Origin: Geodermatophilus obscurus | Lineage (GTDB): Bacteria; Actinomycetota; Actinomycetes; Mycobacteriales; Geodermatophilaceae | Assembly (NCBI RefSeq): GCF_900143215.1 | Contig: NZ_FRDM01000027.1 | Location: 1 to 52,307, forward strand | Length of the DNA stretch: 52,307 bases | Direction: 5' to 3' | Shown here: piece by piece, positions 1 through 8,155 of the stretch | Layout: every line of letters begins with the position of its first letter | Numbering within the stretch: the stretch's first letter is position 1 | Notes under the pieces: generated by a model | The model's input: only the letters and a program-made list of their open reading frames with translations | Database searches by the model: none | What the model was told of the DNA's origin: nothing | Made by a program: the position numbers and the translations under genes

Positions 1-45
1 GCACGATCCGGCAACGCACGATCCGGCAACGCACGATCCGGCAAC
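1..45. repeat. Three perfect tandem copies of a 15-bp unit
   Basis: The unit gcacgatccggcaac occurs head to tail at 1-15, 16-30 and 31-45 and may continue to the left of the window. It lies just upstream of the DUF1992 gene. I see no internal symmetry in the unit. Its function is unknown: it could be a small minisatellite or a set of spaced binding sites. Confidence 0.9.
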
Positions 46-65
46 GACGGGGTACCAAGGGGGTG

Positions 66-554
66 ATGACCGAGCGCAAGCCCCCGGGGATGGCCTTCGA
101 GACCTGGATCGAGCACCAGATCAGCCAGGCGCAGGCCCGCGGTGCGTTCGAGGGTCTCGAGGGCTCCGGCCGGCCACTGCCCCCGCGGGTCAGGGAGCAG
201 ACCAGCTACGAGTGGGCGCTGGAGTGGGCGCGCCGCCAGCAGGCCGACCCCAAGGACATGCTGCCGCCGGGCATGGCGCTGCGCCGCGAGCGCGAGGACC
301 TGGCGCTGCGGGTGCCGCAGCTGCCCAGCGAGGCCGCGGTGCGGGCGACGGTGGCGGAGTTCAACGCCCGGGTGGAGCAGCACTGGCGGCGTCCGCAGGA
401 CGGACCGGACGCCGTCCCCGGGCTGGCCGACGAGGACGCGCTCGTGCGGCTCTGGCAGGCCACCCGCCCACCGCCGTCCCTCCCCGAGCCGGTCGCCGCA
501 CCGGCGCCGCCGCGGTCCCGCTGGTGGCGCCGCCGCCGTTCGCCGCGGGCGTAG
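66..554 (+). CDS. DUF1992 (DnaJ homologue subfamily C member 28-like) protein
   Basis: A protein of 162 residues. The N-terminal half, with the pattern FETWIEHQISQAQARGAFEGLEGSGRPL at residues 12-39 split as FETWIEHQI / AQARGAFEGL / GSGRPL, is the DUF1992 signature found in short bacterial proteins and in eukaryotic DNAJC28. The biochemical role of the domain is unknown. The C-terminus is Pro/Ala/Arg-rich and probably disordered, ending in a run of arginines. A GTG at 63 sits directly before the ATG at 66. Purines at 57-62 are close to either codon, so the exact start is uncertain. A short tandem repeat lies upstream. There is no clear operon partner. Confidence 0.85.
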   Translation: MTERKPPGMAFETWIEHQISQAQARGAFEGLEGSGRPLPPRVREQTSYEWALEWARRQQADPKDMLPPGMALRREREDLALRVPQLPSEAAVRATVAEFNARVEQHWRRPQDGPDAVPGLADEDALVRLWQATRPPPSLPEPVAAPAPPRSRWWRRRRSPRA

Positions 555-617
555 CGCCGGGCGCATCCGCCCTGGAGCGGCCGGGTAGGGGAGCGGCCCC
601 GAGATGAGGAGGTCGCC

Positions 618-815
618 ATGACCGAGGTACCGGGCACCGACCGCGACGCGGCACGCGAGCACGTCCTGCACGAGACGCCGCTGGTCCCCGAGGACGTCGA
701 CGACACCGACGACGACCCGCGCACCAGCGACCACCCGACGAACCGCGGCGACGAGGGCGAGACCGGCGACGAGGCCAAGCCGCCTGCGGGCAGCACCGAC
801 TTCGGCACGCCCTGA
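618..815 (+). CDS. Small acidic hypothetical protein (65 aa)
   Basis: ATG at 618 is preceded by a strong GAGGAGG ribosome-binding site at about 605-612, which supports translation. The 65-residue product is very rich in Asp and Glu, with a run around residues 27-36 (VDDTDDDPR), and has no membrane segment or recognisable domain. It is probably disordered. It ends just before the convergent hyuB stop. A second small acidic protein with similar composition lies at 6832-7035. I do not recognise a family. Confidence 0.6.
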   Translation: MTEVPGTDRDAAREHVLHETPLVPEDVDDTDDDPRTSDHPTNRGDEGETGDEAKPPAGSTDFGTP

Positions 816-825
816 GCCACGCCGG

Positions 826-2742
826 CTACAGGACGTCGAACTCGTTGAACGCGGCGCCGCCGGACAGCCGCGCGTAGCCTGGCCCGCGGTCGAAGAACGG
901 CTCCTCGCCGGTGCGTGCGGCCCGCATCTCCAGGCGGAGCCGATCGGTCGCGGCCTCGTCGCAGGTGCCGTCGTCGGCCATGACGACGCCGTAGTCCTCG
1001 CGGGCCCCGGTGACGCTCACCTTGCGCCAGGCGACGTCGCGCAGCACCTCCTCGACGGGTCGGTCCAGCGGGTCGCCCCAGCCGCCCCCACCCGTCGTCC
1101 GGATGCGCACGACCGTGCCCGCCGCCAGCGGCTCGGCGTCGGCGAGCGCGTCGACGTCGTGCTCGTCCGGGCCGCCCGGGTCCACGGTGATCTGGAACGG
1201 CCGTCCGGCGCGACCGCCGGCGACGCCCCAGCAGCACAGGATCGAGCGGTCGGCGATCGACATGAAGTGGGCATCGCGCAGCACCCGGATGTGCTTCTCG
1301 TAGCCGCAGCCACCCCGGTAGCGACCCGGTCCGCCGGAGTCCAGGGCCAGGCCCAGCCGCTCCACGCGCAGCGGGAAGCGGGACTCGGTGAACTCGGTCG
1401 GCAGGTTCCGGGAGTCGGGGACGACGTGGATGGTGTCCTCGCCGTCGGCGTAGTACCGCCCGCCCGAACCGCCGCCGAGCACCTCGCGCATCAGGTAGGG
1501 CTCACCAGCCTCATCGAGACCGTGCACGCCGGTGTAGCGGATGGTCTCCTGGTCGGCGGGCATCCGGCCGCCGGTGGCCTTGGCCAGCACCCCGGCCAGG
1601 ACGCCGAGCAGCCGCAGGATGACGAACGTGCGCGCGTTGGTCGGGGCGGGGAACACCGGGGTGAGCAGCGTGCCCTTCTCCGGGAAGCGCATCTCGATCA
1701 GCGGGACGACGCCCTCGTTGACGTCGAGCTCGGCCATCCGCTCGGGCGTCTCGGCGAGGTTGCGCAGGATCGGCGCCAGCCACTTCTTGAGGAAGTTGCC
1801 GTCGGCGTAGTCGCCGCAGTGGTTGATCGGCCCCTTCGCCTGCGGCCCGGTGCCGGTGAAGTCGATTACCAGCGGCACGTCGGCCGTGCTGTCCATGGTC
1901 AGCGTGATCCGCTGCCGGTGCAGCTTCGGCGGCTCGACGCCGTCGTGCTCGGCGTAGTCCTCCCAGACGTAGCTGCCGTCGGGGATCTGCGACAGGACCT
2001 CCCGCCGGTACACCTCGGTGGAGGTGGCGAGGATCGCCTCGAAGCAGGCCTCCACGGCGGCCACCCCGTACCGCTCGAACAGCTCGCCGAGGCGCCGGGC
2101 GCCGGCCAGGCAGGCCGAGCACTCGGCGTCGAGGTCGGCGGCCAGCGAGTCGGGCATCCGCGAGTTGCGGGTCATGATCGTCAGCGCGGCCTCGTTGCGG
2201 ACGCCGCGGTCCCACAGCTTGATCGGCGGGACCATCAGGCCCTCCTCGTACACGCTCGTCGCCGCCGAGGGCATCGAGCCGGGCACCGCGCCGCCGATGT
2301 CGTCGTGGTGGCCGAACGCCTGCACGAAGGCGACCACCCGGGCCTCCGGACCGGCAGGGCCGTCCACCTCGGCGAAGACCGGGACGGTGACGCACAGGTC
2401 GGGCAGGTGCCCGATCCCGCCTTCGGAGAGGTAGACGTCGTTGTGGAAGTAGACGTCGCCGACGTTCATCGTCTCGATCGGGTGGTCGCGCACCACCGGG
2501 TGCACCAGTGCGGAGTACGAGCGGCCGGTGAGCTTGCGCAGCTTCCGGTCGTGGATGCCGGCGCGGAAGTCGTGCGCGTCGCGGATCATCGGCGACCGCG
2601 ACGTCCGCCCGATCGAGGTCTCCACCTCCCGCTCGATCGCGGCCAGCGTGCCGGCGACGATCTCCACGAGCACCGGGTCGGCGGTGCCCTCGCCGTCGGA
2701 GTGGCCGTTTCCGCGGCGGTCGCCGGAGGGGGCGGCGGTCAT
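826..2742 (-). CDS. hyuB: Hydantoinase B / 5-oxoprolinase beta-type subunit
   Basis: A product of 638 residues, normal for HyuB (N-methylhydantoinase B/oxoprolinase C-terminal family). With HyuA it performs ATP-dependent opening of a cyclic amide such as 5-oxoproline or a hydantoin. Visible family features are the N-terminal VEIVAGTLAAIERE, the SRSPMIRDAHDF stretch, the NDVY...GHLPDL region, and a Gly-rich C-terminus (GGGGWGDPLDRP). The start is the ATG at 2740-2742, which overlaps the hyuA stop in an ATGA, so the two subunits are translationally coupled. The substrate cannot be read from sequence. The adjacent divergent gamma-glutamyltransferase-like gene makes 5-oxoproline a plausible substrate, which is an inference. 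Confidence 0.9.
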   Translation of the reverse strand: MTAAPSGDRRGNGHSDGEGTADPVLVEIVAGTLAAIEREVETSIGRTSRSPMIRDAHDFRAGIHDRKLRKLTGRSYSALVHPVVRDHPIETMNVGDVYFHNDVYLSEGGIGHLPDLCVTVPVFAEVDGPAGPEARVVAFVQAFGHHDDIGGAVPGSMPSAATSVYEEGLMVPPIKLWDRGVRNEAALTIMTRNSRMPDSLAADLDAECSACLAGARRLGELFERYGVAAVEACFEAILATSTEVYRREVLSQIPDGSYVWEDYAEHDGVEPPKLHRQRITLTMDSTADVPLVIDFTGTGPQAKGPINHCGDYADGNFLKKWLAPILRNLAETPERMAELDVNEGVVPLIEMRFPEKGTLLTPVFPAPTNARTFVILRLLGVLAGVLAKATGGRMPADQETIRYTGVHGLDEAGEPYLMREVLGGGSGGRYYADGEDTIHVVPDSRNLPTEFTESRFPLRVERLGLALDSGGPGRYRGGCGYEKHIRVLRDAHFMSIADRSILCCWGVAGGRAGRPFQITVDPGGPDEHDVDALADAEPLAAGTVVRIRTTGGGGWGDPLDRPVEEVLRDVAWRKVSVTGAREDYGVVMADDGTCDEAATDRLRLEMRAARTGEEPFFDRGPGYARLSGGAAFNEFDVL

Positions 2743-4811
2743 CGGGCGTCCCTCTCGATCAGCAGGTTCCCGAACCCGTCCACGGTCGCCCGGAATCCCG
2801 GGTGCACCGGCACGGTGGAGCCGAACTCCTCGATCACCGCCGGGCCGGTCACCACGTGACCGGGGGCCAGCAACTGGCGGGAGTGGGTCGGGGTGTCGGT
2901 CCAGTCGTCGAAGAACACCGGCCGGGAGCCCGTGACGGCCCGGTCCGTTCCGGACCCATCCGCAGGCGCCAGCTCCACCAGGTCCGGACGGCGGATCGGC
3001 CCGATCCCGCTCACCCGCAGGTTGACCCACTCGACGGCCTGCCGCGCGTCCTCGGCGAAGTCGTAGCCGTAGAGCATGCGGTGCGCGGCGTGGAAGGCCT
3101 GGCAGGCCTGGTCGACGGCTGCGGCGTCCAGGTCGCCGTCCGACACCGGGACGCGCACCTCGAACGCCTGGCCCACGTAGCGCAGGTCGGCGCTGCGCTG
3201 CACCCGCTGCCGGTCGCGGGGGAAGCCCTCGCCGTCCAGCGCGGTCCGGGCGTCGTCCTCGAGTGCGGCGAACACCGACCGCACCCGGTCGAGGTCCAGG
3301 TCGGCGTGCCGGCTGATCGCGGTCTGCACGTGGTCGTTGCGGACGTCGACGGTGAGCAGGCCGAACGCGCTGAGGTTGCCCGGATCCGGCGGGACGAGGG
3401 TGCGCGGCAGGCCGAGGACGTCCATCAGCCGGCAGGCCAGCAGCGAGCCGGAGCCGCCGAACGTCGTCAGCGTGAAGTCGCGGACGTCGAGGCCCCGCGC
3501 GACGGTCACCTGGCGCAGCGCGTTGGCCTGGTTCCACGCGGAGATCTCCAGGATGCCGGTGGCGGTGCGCTCCAGGTCCAGGCCGAGCTGCTCCCCGAGC
3601 TGCACCAGGCCGGCGCGGGCGGCGTCGACCGACAGCGGGATCTCCCCGCCCAGCAGGTGCGGCGGGATGCGGCCGAGCACCACGTGGGCGTCGGTGACGG
3701 TGGGCTCCGAGCCGCCGGACGGGTAGCACATCGGGCCCGGGTCGGCGCCGGCCGAGCGGGGCCCGACCTTGAGCGTGCCCTCCGGTGACAGCCACGCGAT
3801 CGAGCCGCCGCCCGCGCCCACGGTGACCACGTCGATCATCGGGATCTTGGACGGGTAGGCGCCGACCGAGCCCTCGGTGGTGATCGCCGGCTCGCCGTCG
3901 ACCACCACGGTGACGTCGGTGGAGGTGCCGCCGCCGTCGCAGGTGAGCACCCGGTCGAAGCCGGCCGCGCCCGCGACCAGGGCGGCGCCCAGCGCGCCGG
4001 CGGCCGGCCCGGACAGCACCGTGGTGATCGGCTGGTGCACGACCTCCTCGGCCGACAGCACGCCGCCGTTGCTCTTCATCACGTAGAACGGCACGCCCGG
4101 CGCGATGCCGTCGAGCCGCTCCCGGATCGCCGTCACGTACGCGCCCACCCGCGGCTTGACCGCCGCGTCGACCAGCGTGGTCACCGACCGCTCGTACTCC
4201 CGGTACTCGCGCAGCACCTGCGAGCTGGTGCTCACCACCGCGCCGGGGTGCTCCTCGCGCAGGATCTCGAGCACGCGGCGCTCGTGGGCGTCGTCCGCGT
4301 AGGAGTGCAGCAGGCAGACGCCGATCGTGCCGACCCCGGCGTCGCGGAAGAAGCGGGCGGCGGCGCGGGCGTCGTCCTCGTCGAGCGGGCGGACCTCGGC
4401 CCCGTGGTGGTCGAGCCGGCCGCGCACGGTGCGCACCAGGTCGGCGGGGACGATCCGCGGCGGCTTGACCCAGAAGTAGCTGTTGCCGTAGCCGTCGGGC
4501 ACCGACTGCCGCGCGATCTCCAGCACCGACTCGTAGCCCTCGGTGGTGAGGAAGCCGATCCGGTCGAGCTCGCCCTCGAGCAGCTGGTTGGTCGCCACCG
4601 TCGTCCCGTGGCTGACCGCGGTGATCGCGCCGCCGTCGAGCCCGAGCAGGTCGAGCACCTTGCGGACGCCGGTGAGGAACCCCTCGGCCGGGTCGGCCGG
4701 GGTGGACGGCGTCTTGGTGGTCGTCGCCCGGCCGGTGGCCTCGTCCACCGCCACGACGTCGGTGAAGGTGCCGCCGGTGTCGATGCCGATGCGGACGCGG
4801 CGCGGCTCCAT
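2739..4811 (-). CDS. hyuA: Hydantoinase A / 5-oxoprolinase alpha-type subunit
   Basis: A product of 690 residues, normal for the HyuA (hydantoinase/oxoprolinase) family. The N-terminus carries the acetate/sugar kinase-like phosphate-binding motif GIDTGGTFTDVV at residues 8-19. A second nucleotide-binding patch (LTCDGGGTSTDV) lies near the middle. It supplies the ATPase and ring-opening half of the HyuAB complex in the cytoplasm. The ATG at 4809-4811 is chosen because the protein then begins directly with the family N-terminus. The longer open frame to the right is only GC-driven. The gene is transcribed first, with hyuB overlapping its stop by 4 nt, and is divergent from the gene at 5004. Confidence 0.92.
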   Translation of the reverse strand: MEPRRVRIGIDTGGTFTDVVAVDEATGRATTTKTPSTPADPAEGFLTGVRKVLDLLGLDGGAITAVSHGTTVATNQLLEGELDRIGFLTTEGYESVLEIARQSVPDGYGNSYFWVKPPRIVPADLVRTVRGRLDHHGAEVRPLDEDDARAAARFFRDAGVGTIGVCLLHSYADDAHERRVLEILREEHPGAVVSTSSQVLREYREYERSVTTLVDAAVKPRVGAYVTAIRERLDGIAPGVPFYVMKSNGGVLSAEEVVHQPITTVLSGPAAGALGAALVAGAAGFDRVLTCDGGGTSTDVTVVVDGEPAITTEGSVGAYPSKIPMIDVVTVGAGGGSIAWLSPEGTLKVGPRSAGADPGPMCYPSGGSEPTVTDAHVVLGRIPPHLLGGEIPLSVDAARAGLVQLGEQLGLDLERTATGILEISAWNQANALRQVTVARGLDVRDFTLTTFGGSGSLLACRLMDVLGLPRTLVPPDPGNLSAFGLLTVDVRNDHVQTAISRHADLDLDRVRSVFAALEDDARTALDGEGFPRDRQRVQRSADLRYVGQAFEVRVPVSDGDLDAAAVDQACQAFHAAHRMLYGYDFAEDARQAVEWVNLRVSGIGPIRRPDLVELAPADGSGTDRAVTGSRPVFFDDWTDTPTHSRQLLAPGHVVTGPAVIEEFGSTVPVHPGFRATVDGFGNLLIERDAR

Positions 4812-5003
4812 GACCGGATACCTTAGGGCTGAGATACCTGCGGGGGAAGCACCGGACGGCGCGCGCCCTCGCCGGGGACCCGCGGCCCCGTCGTGCGTCC
4901 TGCAGGATGCGGGGACACGTCCCCGTGCGCCGGCCGACCGGCCGCACGGGGCAGTGGTCCCGCCCGCGCCGGCTGTCCCCGGCCCGATCCCCAGGTGGTC
5001 CCC
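4812..5003. promoter_or_regulatory. Divergent intergenic region hyuA / ggt-like gene with a palindrome
   Basis: This 192-nt gap must hold both promoters. A near-perfect 16-bp palindrome, gcgtcctgcaggatgc, lies at 4895-4910 with the perfect core TCCTGCAGGA. It is a reasonable operator candidate for a regulator shared by both genes. No regulator gene adjoins it and I cannot place -35/-10 boxes with confidence. Confidence 0.35.
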
Positions 5004-6818
5004 GTGTTCACGACGCGCCCGGAGCTGGCCGGCACCTTCGGCATGGTCGCCTCCACGCACTGGCTCGCCAGCGCGGCGGGCATGGCGACCCTCGAGGCCG
5101 GCGGGAACGCCTTCGACGCGGCCGTCGCGGCGGGGTTCACCCTGCAGGTGGTGGAGCCGCACCTCAACGGGCCGGGCGGCGAGGTCCCGATCCTGTTCGC
5201 CCGCGGCGGCCAGGGTGGGGACGCCGGCCGGCCGGTCGTCCTGTCCGCCCAGGGGGTCGCTCCGGCCGGGGCGAGCACCGCAGCCTTCGCCGACCTGGGC
5301 CTCTCCCTGGTCCCGGGCACCGGCCTGCTGGCCGCCACCGTGCCCGGCGCCGTGGGCGGCTGGCTGACGCTCCTGCGCGACCACGGCACGCTGCCGCTGG
5401 ACGCCGTCCTCCGCTTCGCCATCGGGTACGCCGAGTCCGGCCAGCCGCTCGTCCCGCGCGCGGCGGCGACCATCGCCTCGGTCGCCGACCACTTCCGCGC
5501 CCACTGGCCCACCTCGGCCGCCACGTGGCTCACGGGCGACGGCGCGGTCCCGCGCGCCGGCGACCTGTTCCGCAACCCGGTCCTCGCCGCGACCTACCGC
5601 CGGCTGCTCGACGCGGCGCGCGGCCCCTCCCGGGAGGCACGGATCGACGCCGCCCTGCAGGCCTGGTACGCGGGGTTCGTCGCCGAGGCGGTCGACGGCT
5701 TCTGCCGGCAACCGGTGGTGGACGACTCCGGTCGCGCGCACGCCGGGTTCCTGACCGCGCAGGACATGGCCGCCTGGACGCCGGCGTACGAGCCGCCGGT
5801 GACCCTGGACTGGCGGGGGTGGACGCTGGCCAAGGCCGGGCCGTGGTCGCAGGGGCCGTCGCTGCTCCAGGCGCTGGCCGTGCTGGACGGGCTGCCGGTC
5901 ACCGGCCCGGAGGCCTATCCCTCCGGGATCGCCGACGCCGACCTGGTGCACGCCGCCGTCGAGGCGGTGAAGCTGGCGATGGCCGACCGCGAGGCCTGGT
6001 ACGGCGACGCGCCCGACGTGCCGGTCCCCGACCTGCTGTCGCCCGGCTACGCCGACGGACGGCGCGCGCTGGTGGGCGAACGGGCGAGCCGGGAGCTGCG
6101 GCCGGGCTCGCCGGGAGGGCGCCCGCCGCGGCTGCCGGGGTTCGTCTCCGAGGTGTCCGCGCGGTCGCACCCGTCGGAGCAGACCCTGGCCGGGGTGGGG
6201 GAGCCGACCGTGGACACCCGCGGGACGACCCGGGGCGACACCTGCCACGTCGACGTCGTCGACCGGTGGGGCAACCTGGTGTCGGCCACCCCGTCGGGCG
6301 GCTGGCTGCAGAGCTCGCCGGTGATCCCGTCGCTCGGCTTCGCGCTGGGCACCCGGGCCCAGATGTTCTGGCTGGAGCCGGGCCTGCCCGGCTCCTTGGT
6401 GCCCGGTCGGCGCCCGCGGACCACGCTCACCCCGTCGCTCGCCCTGCGCGGGAGCGTGCCCACGCTGGCCTTCGGCACCCCGGGCGGGGACCAGCAGGAG
6501 CAGTGGCAGCTGTGCTTCTGGCTGGCCCACACCGTGGGCGGACTCGACCTGCAGGCGGCCATCGACGCGCCGGCCTGGCACACCACGAGCTTCCCGTCGT
6601 CGTTCTACCCGCGGCAGGCGACCCCGGGCGAGGTCGTCGTGGAGGACCGGCTCGGCGACCGGACGATTCCCGAGCTCCGCCGGCGCGGGCACGACATCAC
6701 CGTCTCCGGCCCCTGGTCGCTGGGCCGGCTGTCGGCGGTGTCGCGGGACCCGGAGACCGGGGTGCTGCGGGCCGGGGCCAACCCGCGCGGCATGCAGGGC
6801 TACGCCGCCGGCCGCTGA
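5004..6818 (+). CDS. ggt: Gamma-glutamyltransferase-family protein
   Basis: A product of 604 residues matching the Ntn-hydrolase gamma-glutamyltranspeptidase family. N-terminal features are GMVASTHWLASAAGMATLEAGG and NAFDAAVAAGF. The autoprocessing site is visible as GDTCHVDVVDRWGNLVS. The threonine at about residue 413 would become the N-terminal nucleophile of the small subunit, where the family usually reads TTH. The C-terminal half has GRRPRTTLTPS and TPGGDQQ, as in the family. GTG at 5004 is chosen because AGGTGG at 4993-4998 is a well-spaced ribosome-binding site. No signal peptide is apparent, so the enzyme may be cytoplasmic. Divergence from hyuAB suggests gamma-glutamyl compound or glutathione turnover. 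Alternative: a gamma-glutamyl or cephalosporin acylase relative. Confidence 0.88.
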   Translation: MFTTRPELAGTFGMVASTHWLASAAGMATLEAGGNAFDAAVAAGFTLQVVEPHLNGPGGEVPILFARGGQGGDAGRPVVLSAQGVAPAGASTAAFADLGLSLVPGTGLLAATVPGAVGGWLTLLRDHGTLPLDAVLRFAIGYAESGQPLVPRAAATIASVADHFRAHWPTSAATWLTGDGAVPRAGDLFRNPVLAATYRRLLDAARGPSREARIDAALQAWYAGFVAEAVDGFCRQPVVDDSGRAHAGFLTAQDMAAWTPAYEPPVTLDWRGWTLAKAGPWSQGPSLLQALAVLDGLPVTGPEAYPSGIADADLVHAAVEAVKLAMADREAWYGDAPDVPVPDLLSPGYADGRRALVGERASRELRPGSPGGRPPRLPGFVSEVSARSHPSEQTLAGVGEPTVDTRGTTRGDTCHVDVVDRWGNLVSATPSGGWLQSSPVIPSLGFALGTRAQMFWLEPGLPGSLVPGRRPRTTLTPSLALRGSVPTLAFGTPGGDQQEQWQLCFWLAHTVGGLDLQAAIDAPAWHTTSFPSSFYPRQATPGEVVVEDRLGDRTIPELRRRGHDITVSGPWSLGRLSAVSRDPETGVLRAGANPRGMQGYAAGR

Positions 6819-6831
6819 CCCCGGAGGGGGG

Positions 6832-7035
6832 CTACCCGGGTTCGGTCCCGTCGTCCAGGGAGCCGGCCGAGCGGCCGGCGTCCTCGACGGCGGCTCCGGC
6901 GGGGTTCGGGCGTTCGACGTCGTCCGCGCCGGGGCGGTCGCCGTCGCCCGTGCCGGACTCGACGTCGCTGTCGTCGTCGTCGAAGCCGCGCAGCGCGTCG
7001 TCAGGAGCCAGGAAGGCGTCGTCGGGACCGGTCAT
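6832..7035 (-). CDS. Small acidic hypothetical protein (67 aa)
   Basis: ATG at 7033-7035 opens a 67-residue frame rich in Asp, Gly and Pro (for example GFDDDDSDVESGTGDGD near residues 17-33), with no membrane segment. It begins 9 nt after the stop of the AlkZ-like gene and a GAGGAGAGG-type ribosome-binding site precedes it, so it is probably the last gene of the leftward operon. No family is recognised. Compositionally it resembles the acidic protein at 618-815. Confidence 0.55.
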   Translation of the reverse strand: MTGPDDAFLAPDDALRGFDDDDSDVESGTGDGDRPGADDVERPNPAGAAVEDAGRSAGSLDDGTEPG

Positions 7036-7044
7036 GGCCTCTCC

Positions 7045-8130
7045 TCAGTCGATGTGGACGTCCTTGAGCACTACCCCGCGGAAGGCGGCCAGCCGCTCGG
7101 CGGCCGCGGTGACCGCCTCCCGCGGCACCGGCTGCCACAGCTCGACCGTCACGGTGAGCGTCGAGCCGGCCTTGCGCGGCCGCCAGGTGCCCGCGACCTC
7201 GCCGTCGGCGAGCACCGCGCCGGGCCGGCCGAGCACCGGCCACAGCGCCTTGGCCCGGACCGGGTCGTCGACCAGCAGCGGCCGGTCGCGGGCCTGCAGG
7301 AACAGGTCGAACGGGCCGAGCAGGAGCACCCCGGTCGCGGGCGGGACGTCGTCGACCCGGTCGGCGTCCTCGGCCAGCAGCCAGCGCCGCTCGCCGTCCA
7401 CCGTCACCTCGACGGCGTCGTCGGGCCAGCGGGCCTGCACGTCCTTGACCGGCGCGTCGAGGTAGCCGGCGACGAGCTTCGGCGTCGCCGGGCCGAGCAG
7501 CCGGAGGTAGCCGCGGACGACGTCCAGGTGCGGCGGCACGGTCTCGGCGGGGACCAGGCCCGGCACCGGGCGCAGCACCGGCGGCGAGGTGCCCGGCTCC
7601 AGCTCCAGCCCGGCGCGCAGCGCGGCCAGCCGGAACGGCATCTCGTGGACGTGCGTGGCGCCGCACGGCCGGCAGAACCGCAGGTGGGGCTCGGGCAGGA
7701 GCTCGGTCAGCCGCCCGGACACCTCGCCCTTGACCATCGGGGCGGTGACCAGCTCCCGCATGGTCGCGGCCACGACGTCCAGACCCTCGAGGTTGCCGAT
7801 GCCCGCGGCCTGGAGCGGCTTGGCCGCGTCGAAGATGCGCTTGCCCGCGTCCGCGTCGGAGAACGGCGCGGTGGCCGCGGCGACCCCCGGCAGGTCGGCC
7901 CGCCGGTACAGGTGCGGGGCGCCGCGGACGGTCCACACGGTGGCGAGCTCGCCGTCCGCCGGCGCGGAGACGCCGCGGAGCGCGAGCGCCCACCGCCCGC
8001 CGTCCGGCCCGGTGTCCTGCACGCCGAGATCGAGCACAGCCGTGTCGTCGAGCGTGCCGGCCTCGCGGTCCAGTTGCTGCGCGTGCACCCGGAACGAAAG
8101 CACCTGCCTGCGTGTCGCGGAGACCCCCAC
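7045..8130 (-). CDS. Winged-helix DNA-binding domain protein (AlkZ/HTH_42-like)
   Basis: A product of about 361 residues resembling the actinobacterial winged-helix DNA-binding-domain family (HTH_42, related to AlkZ/YcaQ glycosylases). Supporting stretches are the N-terminal RRQVLSFRVHAQQLDR, the central RGYLRLLGPATPKLVAGYLD (the winged helix that aligns with other members) and a C-terminal VLLLGPFDLFLQARDR followed by GTWRPRKAGSTLTV. Members of this group unhook DNA crosslinks or have unknown roles. Activity is not proven here. GTG at 8128-8130 is preferred over the GTG at 8137-8139 because GGAGG at about 8139-8144 then has a normal spacing. It follows the TPP-enzyme gene by 25 nt on the same strand and may simply be carried in the operon. 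Confidence 0.75.
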   Translation of the reverse strand: MGVSATRRQVLSFRVHAQQLDREAGTLDDTAVLDLGVQDTGPDGGRWALALRGVSAPADGELATVWTVRGAPHLYRRADLPGVAAATAPFSDADAGKRIFDAAKPLQAAGIGNLEGLDVVAATMRELVTAPMVKGEVSGRLTELLPEPHLRFCRPCGATHVHEMPFRLAALRAGLELEPGTSPPVLRPVPGLVPAETVPPHLDVVRGYLRLLGPATPKLVAGYLDAPVKDVQARWPDDAVEVTVDGERRWLLAEDADRVDDVPPATGVLLLGPFDLFLQARDRPLLVDDPVRAKALWPVLGRPGAVLADGEVAGTWRPRKAGSTLTVTVELWQPVPREAVTAAAERLAAFRGVVLKDVHID

Positions 8131-8155
8131 GGCCGCCACCCTCCGTCCTGGACGC

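Noticed and set aside
4822..4856. TPP riboswitch-like string GGCTGAGATACC upstream of the ggt-like gene
   Set aside because: Only the CTGAGA block is present. The companion blocks for the pyrophosphate helix and the downstream GCGNAGGGA element are missing, and the neighbouring genes have no thiamine role.
826..4947. A single 1373-residue frame seeming to fuse hyuA and hyuB
   Set aside because: Only its C-terminal part reads as HyuB. The remainder is an out-of-frame Arg/Pro-rich translation of hyuA. HyuA and HyuB are separate, overlapping by 4 nt.
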